From contig JBBJOI010000038.1 of the NCBI GenBank assembly GCA_037721555.1, forward strand, positions 1 to 27,248: DNA of 27,248 nucleotides. The letters run 5' to 3'. The DNA comes from Gaiellasilicea sp037721555 (GTDB lineage: Bacteria > Actinomycetota > Thermoleophilia > Gaiellales > Gaiellaceae). This document shows positions 1-6,904 of the stretch, piece by piece. Position 1 is the first letter of the stretch, and every line of letters starts with the position of its first letter. Under the pieces are notes generated by a model, which did not search any database, was not told the DNA's origin, and saw only the letters and a list, made by a program, of their open reading frames with translations. The position numbers and the translations under genes are program-made.

Positions 1-76
1 CCTACCCGCCACCCCTCGAGCTCCCCTAGGCACCCCGCCGCCCCCCCCCGCCGCCCCCCCACCCCGGCCGCCTCGC
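1..76. repeat. C-rich low-complexity sequence at the window edge
   Basis: This stretch is almost wholly runs of C broken by single A, G or T bases, including two long C homopolymers around 44-59. No start codon, ribosome site or protein similarity is visible. It lies just upstream of a sigma-factor remnant whose own 5' end cannot be found, so it may be a contig-end or sequencing artefact rather than natural sequence. Confidence 0.5.
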
Positions 77-107
77 GGAGGAAGAAAAGCCGCGCGCGGC
101 ACCGAGA

Positions 108-461
108 ATTCACCGACGGCGAGCGCTCGAGCGGGTCGGCGGCGGCGACCGTGGCGCCTTCGAAGAGCTCTACCGGCGGTACACGCGGCCGGTGCTCGGG
201 CTTGCATTGCGCCGCCTCGGTGACCGAGGCCGCGCCGAGGATGCCCTCCAGGAAGCCTTCACAGCTGTCCGGCGATCGGCTCGCAGCTACGACCCGAGAC
301 GTGGAGCAGGGGCGGCCTGGCTCTACACGGTCGCACGTAACGCGATCGTCGACGGCGCCCGCCGCCGGCCGGACACGCCTGCCGAGGCACCCGAGGTGGA
401 GGCCGCTGGAGATGCACGTCAGCGGGCTGGAACCGAACGCGCACGGGCGCGATTGGTATGA
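108..461 (+). pseudogene. ECF sigma factor remnant (region 2 only)
   Basis: The translated frame reads through a typical sigma-70 region 2: GAFEELYRRY, then GDRGRAEDALQEAF, then AAWLYTVARNAIVDGARRR, which is the core-binding and -10 recognition helix segment of ECF sigma factors. The frame then leaves the family at about residue EAAGD (~416) and stops at 461, so the linker and region 4 (-35 recognition) are missing. No ATG, GTG or TTG start is visible upstream in frame; the left boundary given is only where recognisable sequence becomes plausible. It directly abuts, in another frame, the tail of an anti-sigma factor. I infer an internal deletion of a sigma/anti-sigma operon, or a misassembly. 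It should not be functional as it stands. Confidence 0.65.
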
Positions 462-624
462 GCTGTGGTTGACAAAGGGCGGCAAGGCAATCGCCTCGTG
501 CGGCCGCTTCACCGTCGCTGGCGGCCGAACGACGGTGCAGCTGAGCGTCCCCTACCGGCTGCGTGCGTACGACGGCTGGATCGTCACGCGGCGCGGCTCG
601 GACGCGGCGCTGCTGACGACGTAG
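403..624 (+). pseudogene. Anti-sigma factor (RskA-like) C-terminal remnant
   Basis: From about 403 a second frame encodes PLEMHVSGLEP, then WYELWLTKGGKAIASCG, then FTVAGGRTTVQLSVPYRL and a DGWIVTRRG...LLTT end. This pattern (YELWL, a Cys-Gly pair, then an F-V beta strand) is typical of the extracytoplasmic C-terminal domain of anti-sigma-K (RskA) type proteins. The N-terminal sigma-binding domain and the membrane segment are absent. The remnant follows the sigma-factor fragment on the same strand, in the order expected for the operon, and overlaps it in the +1 frame. It ends at a TAG only 6 bases from the convergent VOC gene. Confidence 0.6.
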
Positions 625-629
625 CCCCT

Positions 630-997
630 CTAGGCCGCCGTCTGCCAGAGCTCGAAGCGGTTTCCTTCCGGATCGACCGCCCACCCGAACCGACCGAACT
701 CGAGCTCCTCGATCCGCTCCTCGACCGCCACGCCGGCTGCCCGCAGTTGCGCAAGCATGGCGTCGAGGTCTCGAACGCGGTAGTTGACCATCGCCTGCTG
801 CTCGGGTCGGCCGAGATAGTCGGTGTCATGGGAGAAGGGTCGCCCACACAGCCTGATCTCCGTCAGGCCGTGAGCGTGCTGTACGTCCCTCCTTCCTCCT
901 CGATCGCGACGCCGAGGTTCGCTGCATACCAGGCTGCGAGCGCCGCGGGATCCTTGGCACGGAGGAACACGCCGCCGATACCGGTTACCGCCTCCAC
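630..997 (-). pseudogene. VOC/glyoxalase-family protein, frameshifted
   Basis: Read on the minus strand from a GTG at 997, the gene starts with GIGGVFLRAKDPAALAAWY and NLGVAIEEEGGTYSTLTA, a typical glyoxalase/bleomycin-resistance (VOC) N-terminus. A TGA at ~863 then interrupts it. The next frame gives PDGDQAVWATLLP, and a third frame gives HDTDYLGRPEQQAMVNYRV, then DLDAMLAQLRAAGVAVEE and FGRFGWAVDPEGNRFELWQ, the conserved VOC C-terminus, ending at 630. Every expected block is present in order, so two single-base insertions near 862-868 and 832-845 explain it. These could be sequencing errors or real decay. The substrate is unknown; the family binds a divalent metal and acts on small molecules. 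It sits between thyX and the anti-sigma remnant. Confidence 0.65.
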
Positions 998-1013
998 CCT
1001 CTGCACGCGGTCT

Positions 1014-1715
1014 CTAAGGCGCACGACGGTCGTTCGCGACGAAGGCGTCGTAGGTGATCGGCATCCGCTTGGCAAGGAAGTGCTCGCAGGCCTCCGCGTA
1101 GCGGCGGATCTCCCTCTGGGCGCTCTCGGCGGCACGCAGCGAGAGGAAGTTCATCAGCGCGCGCGCGTTCACGGTCCAGTAGAACTCGGTATAGGCTCCG
1201 ACGGGCAGCACTGCACGGGCGAGCTCCCGTGCCACCCCTTGCTCGACGAGCCGCGTGTAGGCCGCGTAGGCCGCGTCGTAGACGGCCCTCAGCTCCTCGC
1301 GCGTGTGCTCCGCGAGCTCCGGCTCCACCGGCTCGAACAAGTAGGCACCTGGCTTGCCCACCTGGGAGCGAACGTCCTCGGGAGCAGGCACATAGAAGTC
1401 GTCCGTCGCTTTCGCGTAGCGCATGGAGAACTCGTTGAACGACCCGACCCGGTGCCGGAACCACTCGCGCGCGACGAAGATCGGGGCGCGGATGTGGAAG
1501 CGGAACGCGTTGTGCTCGAACGGCGTGCCGTGGCGATCGCGCATGAGGAAGCGGATCAGGCCCTCGTCGGCTGCGTCGAGCTCCTCGCGACGCCTGGCGA
1601 AGCTGACGCGCGCGCCGTTCACGACCGAGAGGTCGTCCGCCATCGCGGCGTCGAGCCGCACGAAACCATGGTCGAGGACGGCGATTGCGTCTTGGGTGGA
1701 GATCACGTCTTGCAT
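1014..1715 (-). CDS. thyX: Flavin-dependent thymidylate synthase ThyX
   Basis: This enzyme methylates dUMP to dTMP using methylene-tetrahydrofolate, with NADPH and FAD as reductants; it is the alternative to ThyA. The signature motif RHRVGSFNEFSMRY is intact and includes the RHR triad at about residues 87-89 of the chosen start. The start of the fold (VLDHGFVRLD) and the substrate-binding VNARALMNFLSLR near the C-terminus are also present. I chose the ATG at 1715 (233 aa). An in-frame GTG at 1754 adds 13 residues but would overlap the divergent DUF72 start at 1744. The length is normal for the family. The gene lies a few bases upstream of the broken VOC gene on the same strand. One-carbon genes follow further right (3.1-5.3 kb). 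Confidence 0.93.
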   Translation of the reverse strand: MQDVISTQDAIAVLDHGFVRLDAAMADDLSVVNGARVSFARRREELDAADEGLIRFLMRDRHGTPFEHNAFRFHIRAPIFVAREWFRHRVGSFNEFSMRYAKATDDFYVPAPEDVRSQVGKPGAYLFEPVEPELAEHTREELRAVYDAAYAAYTRLVEQGVARELARAVLPVGAYTEFYWTVNARALMNFLSLRAAESAQREIRRYAEACEHFLAKRMPITYDAFVANDRRAP

Positions 1716-1743
1716 GGATATCGCGTCAGATATCACTTCCGCG

Positions 1744-2430
1744 ATGGCCGCCACAGGATCGAGAGTAGAGCGATCGCCGGACGGAACCGGCAGTCTCTAC
1801 GTCGGCACGTCAGGCTGGTCCTATCCGTCCTGGCGCCCCGGGTTCTATCCGGCCGGCCTTCGAAACGAGGACTTTCTCCGCTCGTACGCCGAGCGGCTGC
1901 CCTCGGTCGAGCTCAACACCACGGGGTACCGCCTGCCGGGGGAGCAGCAGTTCGAGCACTGGGCCGAGCAAACACCGCCCGCTTTCCGGTTCGCGCCGAA
2001 GCTGCCGCAGCGCTCGCTGCGGTCACTCGGGACGTGGGAGAAGCGCGTCCGCCTCCTGGGTGGACGACTGGGGCCGCTGCGCGTCGTGATCGAGAGCCCG
2101 CGGGACGAGGGACTGCTCGCCCTCCTGCTCGGATCTACCGGTCTGTCCCTTGCTCTCGATCTGAGGCACGAGAGCTGGCGGGAGGTCGACGTCGGAGCCG
2201 CCGTGCGAGTGAACGACTGGAGCGCGAACGGCCCGTTCCGCTATCTCCGCTTCCGCGGGCCGCCGTACGCCGACGACGAGCTGCGCGCGCTGGCCGAGCA
2301 GATTCGGCCATTGCTCACGAGCGGTGTTGACGTCTATGCGTACTTCCGGCACGAGGATCCGCCGACTGCTCCGATCGCCGCGCAACGCCTCCGCGAGCTC
2401 GTCGTCGCAGGCGGCATCGAACCGCCCTGA
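1744..2430 (+). CDS. DUF72 family protein
   Basis: The 228-residue product has the DUF72 hallmarks: YVGTSGWSYPSW and GFYP near the start, then SVELNTTGYRLP, PPAFRFAPKLP, DLRHESW and, late in the chain, VDVYAYFRHED. DUF72 (YecE-like) proteins adopt a TIM-barrel fold; their biochemical role is not established. In the usual motif VELNxTFYR, the Phe is Gly here. The ATG at 1744 is the only good start before the conserved block. It is divergent from thyX and practically head-to-head with it, so the two must share or interleave promoters. No ribosome site of note is visible. Confidence 0.82.
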   Translation: MAATGSRVERSPDGTGSLYVGTSGWSYPSWRPGFYPAGLRNEDFLRSYAERLPSVELNTTGYRLPGEQQFEHWAEQTPPAFRFAPKLPQRSLRSLGTWEKRVRLLGGRLGPLRVVIESPRDEGLLALLLGSTGLSLALDLRHESWREVDVGAAVRVNDWSANGPFRYLRFRGPPYADDELRALAEQIRPLLTSGVDVYAYFRHEDPPTAPIAAQRLRELVVAGGIEPP

Positions 2431-2533
2431 TCCCGGAACACGGACTGCCTCGACTTCAGGCTAGACTGTGAGTGTTATCTAGAGCGCGTACCTGCGGTGT
2501 TCAGCACCTCTCTTACCGTTCGTGATCAGTGGT

Positions 2534-2540
2534 AAGGAGG
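2534..2540 (+). promoter_or_regulatory. Strong Shine-Dalgarno for the cold-shock gene
   Basis: AAGGAGG lies nine bases before the ATG at 2550 and fixes that start rather than earlier in-frame candidates. The preceding ~110 bases (2431-2533) hold no gene and probably form the promoter and 5' leader; I could not identify convincing -35/-10 boxes. Confidence 0.7.
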
Positions 2541-2549
2541 TGTTTTTCT

Positions 2550-2756
2550 ATGTCAGCAGGAACCGTGAAGTGGTTCGACGACGCGAAGGGCTACGGCTTC
2601 ATCGCGCCGGAGGACGGCGGCAAGGATCTGTTCGTGCATCACTCGGGTATCGGCGGCGAGGGCTTCAAGTCGCTCTCCGAAGGTGCGAAGGTCGAGTACG
2701 AGTCGCGCGAGGGCGCGAAGGGTCCCGAGGCGTTCAACGTCGTCGCGACCTCCTAG
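2550..2756 (+). CDS. Cold-shock protein (CspA family)
   Basis: A single cold-shock (OB-fold) domain of 68 residues, the usual length for the family. It starts TVKWFDDAKGYGFI, which contains RNP-1 (KGYGFI), and continues with RNP-2 (DLFVHHSGI). It ends with KGPEAFNV. Such proteins bind single-stranded RNA and DNA and melt RNA structure. A perfect Shine-Dalgarno precedes the ATG. Its TAG stop overlaps the AGGAGG ribosome site of the following IF-1-like gene, in the same frame, so the two are very likely co-transcribed and translationally coupled. Confidence 0.93.
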   Translation: MSAGTVKWFDDAKGYGFIAPEDGGKDLFVHHSGIGGEGFKSLSEGAKVEYESREGAKGPEAFNVVATS

Positions 2757-2765
2757 GAGGCAGTT

Positions 2766-2987
2766 ATCGCCGAGAAGGAAGAGAAGATCGAGCTCGAGGG
2801 CGAGGTGATCGAGGCGTTCCGGAGCGGTATGTTCCGGATCGCCCTCGACAACGGCCACGAGACGCTCGGTTACACGGCCGGCAAGATGCGTCGCTATCGG
2901 ATCAGAGTTTTTCCGGGCGACCGCATCAAGGTCGAGCTCTCACCGTACGACCTGTCGCGCGGCCGGATCGTCTACCGACATCGGTAG
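2766..2987 (+). CDS. infA: Translation initiation factor IF-1-like protein, apparent AUC start
   Basis: The product is a small OB-fold protein matching IF-1 throughout: MAEKEEKIELEGEVIEAF, then GMFRIALDNGHETLGY, GKMRRYRIRV and PGDRIKVELSPYDLSRGR, then IVYR at the end. IF-1 occupies the 30S A site during initiation. Reading from the codon ATC at 2766 gives the normal IF-1 N-terminus and 73 residues, five bases after a perfect AGGAGG (2755-2760). No ATG, GTG or TTG lies between the upstream stop and that point. The first standard start in frame is GTG at 2805, which would delete the first beta strand. I therefore annotate ATC as the start, analogous to the known AUU start of infC; a sequencing error (ATG read as ATC) is the alternative. 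It may be a second IF-1 paralogue of the genome. Confidence 0.8.
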   Translation: MAEKEEKIELEGEVIEAFRSGMFRIALDNGHETLGYTAGKMRRYRIRVFPGDRIKVELSPYDLSRGRIVYRHR

Positions 2988-3037
2988 GCGGTCCGCGCCG
3001 CGCGCGGTCGTTCGCGACACCGACCGGGCGTCGCCCT

Positions 3038-3063
3038 GGGACAGTCCCACGGCCACGTCCCTC
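3038..3063. repeat. REP-like palindrome, single copy
   Basis: The sequence GGGACAGTCCC (3038-3048), followed by a CACGTCCC block, belongs to the same family as the clusters at 6657-6824 and 10031-10120. It sits in the convergent gap between the IF-1-like gene and the cyclodeaminase gene, the usual place for REP elements. It could also help end transcription. Confidence 0.6.
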
Positions 3064-3070
3064 GCGGCCG

Positions 3071-3622
3071 CTACGTGTCGATCTCCCCGACGCTGTGCGC
3101 GGCCGCCGCTGCGCGGATCCTCAGCGCCACGGCCTCGTCCACGCGCTGGTCGCCAGCGTCGGCGTTGATCCGCACGAGCCGTGAGCCGATGCTCGCCGCC
3201 GCAGCCGCAAGGTCGGCGCCCGCGGAGGCGTCCCCGCGGACGTTGGGGTTGCCCTCGAGCACGGCGAGCTTCGCGAGCTCCGCCAGCTCCGCAGAGATCT
3301 GGGCGATCTCGAGGGGGATCGCCACGATCCGCTCCCTCGTGACCGTGTTTCGTGACGCCATGAATGCTGAGTAGGAGGCCGCATCGGCGTCGGCGAGCAG
3401 CTCGACCTTCGCACGCAGCGCCTCGGCGCGCCCCACGACCTCCGCCCGACATGCCCAGTCCTCCGCGCCGAAGCGAGCAGCCATGGCGACGAGCCCCGCG
3501 GCAAGTGAGGCTGCCATCGCCGCCACCGCCCCGCCCCCAGGCGCAGGTGTCCGCGCCGGCACCGCGTCGAGGAACTCCTTCAGCGGGAGATCGAGGAACG
3601 ATCCGGACTCAGAAGAGGCCAA
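3071..3622 (-). CDS. Cyclodeaminase/cyclohydrolase family protein (FTCD C-terminal type)
   Basis: The 183-residue product carries the glycine-rich block TPAPGGGAVAAMAASLAAG and the helical pattern of the formiminotransferase-cyclodeaminase C-terminal domain (FTCD_C). Stand-alone members act as methenyl-tetrahydrofolate cyclohydrolase or formimino-tetrahydrofolate cyclodeaminase. I place the start at TTG 3622, because upstream the frame lies inside the end of the formate-tetrahydrofolate ligase gene, giving a 14-base overlap and translational coupling. The pairing with that ligase argues for a methenyl-THF cyclohydrolase role in interconverting formate and C1-folates. The frame stays open further upstream, but only as an unconserved arginine/serine-rich shadow. 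Confidence 0.85.
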   Translation of the reverse strand: MASSESGSFLDLPLKEFLDAVPARTPAPGGGAVAAMAASLAAGLVAMAARFGAEDWACRAEVVGRAEALRAKVELLADADAASYSAFMASRNTVTRERIVAIPLEIAQISAELAELAKLAVLEGNPNVRGDASAGADLAAAAASIGSRLVRINADAGDQRVDEAVALRIRAAAAAHSVGEIDT

Positions 3623-5276
3623 CCGTCCGCCCTTGCTCGTCGATGTCGACGTCGAACGCGGCCGGCCTCGCACCGAGGCCCGGCATCGTCTGCATCGTGC
3701 CGAGGAGCGCGACGAGCCAGCCGGCACCCGTGTAGGCGCGCAGGTCGCGCACGGTTACCTCGAACCCGGTCGGCGCGTTCACGAGCTCGGGGTCGTGAGA
3801 CAGCGACAGGTGCGTCTTCGCCATGCAGATCGGCAGGCGCTCGAGCCCGCCGTCCGCATACAGCTTGATCTTGTCCCGGGCGGTCTGGAGGAAGACCACG
3901 CCCTCGGCCCCGTAGACGGTGCGCGCCACGACCTCGATCTTGGCCTCGATCGTCGCGTCCAGCGGATAGGTGAAGGAGAAGCTGTTCGGACGCTCGGCCG
4001 CCGCTGCAACCGCTTCCGCGAGCCCGGTGGCACCGTCACCCCCGCGCTCGAAGCCCTCGTTCGGCTCCGCCCCGTACGCTCCGTATTCGAGCGCAAGACG
4101 TTGTACGAGCTCCACCTCGTCGTCGGTGTCGCCTGGGAAGCGGTTGACGGCGACCACGGCCTCGAGCCCGAACCCACGGACGATCGCCAGGTGTCGCTCG
4201 AGGTTCGCAGACCCCCTCTCGATGGCGTCCAGACCCCCGTCTGCGTCGCCGCCGTGATGCTTCAGCGCCCGAGCGGTCGCGACCAGCACGATCGCGCTCG
4301 GAGAGAGGCCACCGGTGCGGCAGACGATGTTGAGGAACTTCTCCATGCCCATATCGGAGCCGAAGCCCGACTCGGTCACGACGAACTCACCGAGCTTCAG
4401 CGCGACGAGGTCGGCGACAAGCGAGCTGTTGCCGTGAGCGATGTTGGCGAACGGGCCGCAGTGGACGAGCGCGGGCTGCCCCTCGAGCGTCTGAACGAGG
4501 TTCGGCTTCAGTGCCTCCTTCAGCATCACCGTCATCGCGCCTGCGGCCTGCAACTGCTCGGCGCGCACCGGCTCGCCCTCATAGGTGTGGGCGACCGTGA
4601 TCTCTCCCACGCGCTTGCGCAGGTCGTGCAGGTCGCGTGCGACAGCCACGATCGCCATCACCTCCGAGGCCGCCGTGATGTCGAAGCCGCTCTCGCGCGT
4701 GTAGCCGTTCGCGCGCCCGCCGAGCCCGATCGCGACGTTCCGCAGCGCGCGGTCGTTGACATCGACGCACCGCCGCCAGCCGATGGAGAGCGGATCGATT
4801 CCGAGCCCGTTGCCGTGCAGTAGGTGCGCCTCGAGCATCGCTGCGAGCAGGTTGTTCGCGGCACCGATCGCGTGGATGTCCCCGGTGAAGTGGAGATTCA
4901 GCTCTTCCATCGGCACGACTTGCGCATAGCCGCCGCCGGCCGCGCCACCTTTGATCCCGAACACAGGCCCGACAGAGGGCTCGCGCAGGCAAAGCACGGG
5001 CTTGCGGCCGATTCGGCCCAAACCCTGTGTCAGGGCGACGGAGGTGGTGGTCTTCCCCTCACCTGCCTTCGTCGGTGTTATCGCTGTAACGCAGATCAGC
5101 TTGCCGTCCGGCCGTGCCGCCAGTCGGTCGAGCACGCCCAGGTCGATCTTCGCCTTCGTGCGTCCATAGAGCTCGATCTCGTGCGGCTTGAGCCCGGCGG
5201 CTGTGGCGATCTCGGAGATCGGCCGTAGGGTTGCCTCCTGCGCGATCTCGAGGCTCGACGGCATCGCTCCAGTCAC
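3609..5276 (-). CDS. fhs: Formate-tetrahydrofolate ligase
   Basis: This enzyme makes 10-formyl-tetrahydrofolate from formate, ATP and tetrahydrofolate. The 555-residue length is normal. The ATP-binding loop TPTKAGEGKTTTS lies at about residues 68-79. Other family blocks are PSVGPVFGIKGGAAGGGYAQ, NLHFTGDIHAI, then LLHGNGLGIDP, HCGPFANIAHGNSS and the C-terminal PICMAKTHLSLSHDP with MPGLGARPA. The start may be GTG 5276 or ATG 5264 (MPSSLEIAQ). It overlaps the downstream cyclodeaminase gene by 14 bases, forming a C1-folate pair. Nothing suggests Wood-Ljungdahl genes nearby, so assimilation or balancing of C1 units is the likely role. Confidence 0.96.
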   Translation of the reverse strand: MTGAMPSSLEIAQEATLRPISEIATAAGLKPHEIELYGRTKAKIDLGVLDRLAARPDGKLICVTAITPTKAGEGKTTTSVALTQGLGRIGRKPVLCLREPSVGPVFGIKGGAAGGGYAQVVPMEELNLHFTGDIHAIGAANNLLAAMLEAHLLHGNGLGIDPLSIGWRRCVDVNDRALRNVAIGLGGRANGYTRESGFDITAASEVMAIVAVARDLHDLRKRVGEITVAHTYEGEPVRAEQLQAAGAMTVMLKEALKPNLVQTLEGQPALVHCGPFANIAHGNSSLVADLVALKLGEFVVTESGFGSDMGMEKFLNIVCRTGGLSPSAIVLVATARALKHHGGDADGGLDAIERGSANLERHLAIVRGFGLEAVVAVNRFPGDTDDEVELVQRLALEYGAYGAEPNEGFERGGDGATGLAEAVAAAAERPNSFSFTYPLDATIEAKIEVVARTVYGAEGVVFLQTARDKIKLYADGGLERLPICMAKTHLSLSHDPELVNAPTGFEVTVRDLRAYTGAGWLVALLGTMQTMPGLGARPAAFDVDIDEQGRTVGLF

Positions 5277-5303
5277 GTCGCGACCGCGCCCACGGACGCA
5301 ACT

Positions 5304-5417
5304 CTACGCAGGGCGGAGCAGGTTCGTCTCGACCACCGCTCCCTGCATGGTCTCGTTGCCGCGGTCGTCGAAGCGCTTGGGGCGCTGACGGCCGTTGCGG
5401 TGCTTCTTCCCGGCCAT
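5304..5417 (-). CDS. Small basic ORF of 37 residues, unknown
   Basis: An ATG at 5417 opens a 37-residue frame beginning MAGKKHRNGRQRPKRFDD and ending with GAVVETNLLRPA. The N-terminus is strongly basic. It fills the gap between the kynureninase-like gene and the ligase gene, same strand. Only a weak ribosome site is seen. The GAVVE block faintly recalls the first strand of IF-1 (EGxVVE), so this could be a truncated initiation-factor-like protein or a chance frame; I do not assign a function. Confidence 0.35.
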   Translation of the reverse strand: MAGKKHRNGRQRPKRFDDRGNETMQGAVVETNLLRPA

Positions 5418-5428
5418 GAGAGAAGCGG

Positions 5429-6583
5429 TCAATGCGTTGCAATTGCGCCCAGGTGGCGTTCATGCACACCTGTGGCGAGGATCTCGCCGATCTGGTCGAT
5501 CACGTAGCGCAGTTCGTCGTCCGAGGTAAAGAAGTGGGGGCCGATGCGAATTCCGGCATCTGGCCTGAAGTCGCAGAGGATCTCGCGCTCGGTCAATTCG
5601 CGGTGCACGGCCGGGAAGTCCGGCACGTGGACGGTGACGGTGCCGCCACGTCGAGCAGGGCCGCGGGGGCTGCGGATTTCGAACCCCGCCGCCTCGGCGA
5701 TGCCGGCGAGCAGGGCAGTCTGGCGAAGCGAGTTCTCCCGGATCCGGCCGACGCCGATCTCCTCGATCAGGTCGTAGCCCGCAGTCGCGGCGTAGAGGGC
5801 CGGTACGTTCGGGGTGCCGGTAAGGAAGCGCGTGGCGCCACCCGCGTAGCGCATCTCCTCCTCGAAGGCGAAGGGTGCCTCGTGCGCCTGCCAGCCGGTG
5901 TAGGTGGGCCGAAGCCGCTCGGCCAGGTCGGGACGGACGTAGAGCCAACCGTTTCCGGGGCCTCCGCAGAGCCATTTCACGGAGCCGCCGACGGCGAAGT
6001 CCACGTTGAGCGCGGCCACGTCGAGCGGCACGATTCCGGCCGATTGATAGGCATCGAGGATCACGTGCGCGCCGGCGTCGTGCGCGCGTCGGACGATCCG
6101 CTCGATGTCCTGGATCTCGCCGGACTTGAAGAGTACGTGGCTGATCGGCACCAGCAACGTGCGCTCGTCGATCGCGTCGACGATCGCATTGTCGTCGTCG
6201 CAGACCACGACCTCGAGCTCCGGCTGGGCTTGGTAGAGATAGCGCACGGAAGGGAAGTTGCCGCGCTCGTAGACGACGCGGTTACGGGGCAACGAGGGCC
6301 GGAAGCAGGAGAGGACGATCGCCTCTGCGATCGCGACGTTCTGGTGCATCACCGTCGAACCGGCCGGAGCCCCGACGATGCGGCCGATCTGATCCCCGAC
6401 CGTCATCGGCATCGTCCACCAGCCTTCCCCCCACGCCCGAATCCCCCGCTCGCGCCAGGTGCGCGCGTACTCGGCGACCCTCGCCTCGGCCGCTGCGGGC
6501 ATCGCGCCGAGCGAGTGGTTGATCAGGTACGTCGTGTGCTCGAGGATCGGGAACTCGCGGCGGTAATCGAGCAGGTCGCGCAT
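5429..6583 (-). CDS. Kynureninase-like PLP-dependent enzyme (aminotransferase class V fold)
   Basis: Fold-type I PLP enzyme of 384 residues from the ATG at 6583 (MRDLLDYRREFP). Visible family features are YLINHSLGAMP at the N-terminus, ILDAYQSAG with the PLP-ring Asp at about 177, and GGSVKWLCGGPGNGW with the likely Schiff-base Lys at about 203. The late block FRPDAGIRIGPHFF resembles the kynureninase C-terminal domain. Kynureninase cleaves kynurenine to anthranilate, but no other tryptophan-catabolism genes are nearby, so the substrate is uncertain; a cysteine desulfurase-like role is less likely. The open frame extends 30 codons upstream into REP-like repeats and that part is not conserved in style. 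Confidence 0.85.
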   Translation of the reverse strand: MRDLLDYRREFPILEHTTYLINHSLGAMPAAAEARVAEYARTWRERGIRAWGEGWWTMPMTVGDQIGRIVGAPAGSTVMHQNVAIAEAIVLSCFRPSLPRNRVVYERGNFPSVRYLYQAQPELEVVVCDDDNAIVDAIDERTLLVPISHVLFKSGEIQDIERIVRRAHDAGAHVILDAYQSAGIVPLDVAALNVDFAVGGSVKWLCGGPGNGWLYVRPDLAERLRPTYTGWQAHEAPFAFEEEMRYAGGATRFLTGTPNVPALYAATAGYDLIEEIGVGRIRENSLRQTALLAGIAEAAGFEIRSPRGPARRGGTVTVHVPDFPAVHRELTEREILCDFRPDAGIRIGPHFFTSDDELRYVIDQIGEILATGVHERHLGAIATH

Positions 6584-6656
6584 GGGAAGAGTCTGCCGCA
6601 ACTGCCGCCGCGCGCGGCGGTCAGGGCGTCTGGAGACGTCTGCGAGCCGTGTCATC

Positions 6657-6824
6657 GGGACTGTCCCCGTCATCCTTCCTCTCGGTCGTCACTCGGCGTC
6701 CGCGAGGGGCGTGTCCTCGGGACTGTCTCCTCTTCCTTCCCTTCGGGACTGTCCCTCGTCACTCGGCGTCCGCGAGGGGCGTGTCCTCGGGACTGTCCCT
6801 CGCGCACTGCGGGACTGTCCCCGT
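6657..6824. repeat. Cluster of five REP-like palindromes with a 41-base direct repeat
   Basis: The quasi-palindrome GGGACTGTCCC(C) occurs at 6657-6668, 6719-6730 (one variant base), 6745-6755, 6789-6799 and 6811-6822. A 41-base unit at 6687-6727 is repeated at 6757-6797; it contains GGCGTCCGCGAGGGGCGTG and ends in one of the palindromes. The block lies just upstream of a REP-associated transposase gene, the classic arrangement of RAYT genes flanked by their own REP elements. It is not a CRISPR array: spacing is irregular and there are only two long units. Confidence 0.8.
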
Positions 6825-6904
6825 GGCATGATTTTGCAACGGTTTCGTGCCAATTTCGCGCGCCCCCTATCGGCGCTCTCGGCGGCTACCTACCGTTGGC
6901 TCAG

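Noticed and set aside
465..2330. A 621-codon plus-strand frame over thyX and the VOC gene
   Set aside because: It is antisense to ThyX, has no recognisable domain, and overlaps the real DUF72 gene in another frame.
3483..4823. A 446-codon plus-strand frame opposite the formate-tetrahydrofolate ligase gene
   Set aside because: Shadow frame: Arg/Val/Glu-rich with no family features, fully antisense to a strong gene.
5673..5690. A tRNA T-loop-like TTCGAACC stretch
   Set aside because: It lies inside the kynureninase-like gene and has no pairing arms around it.
6687..6797. Possible CRISPR array
   Set aside because: Only two long repeat units exist, spacing is irregular, the units hold REP-type palindromes, and no cas gene is near.
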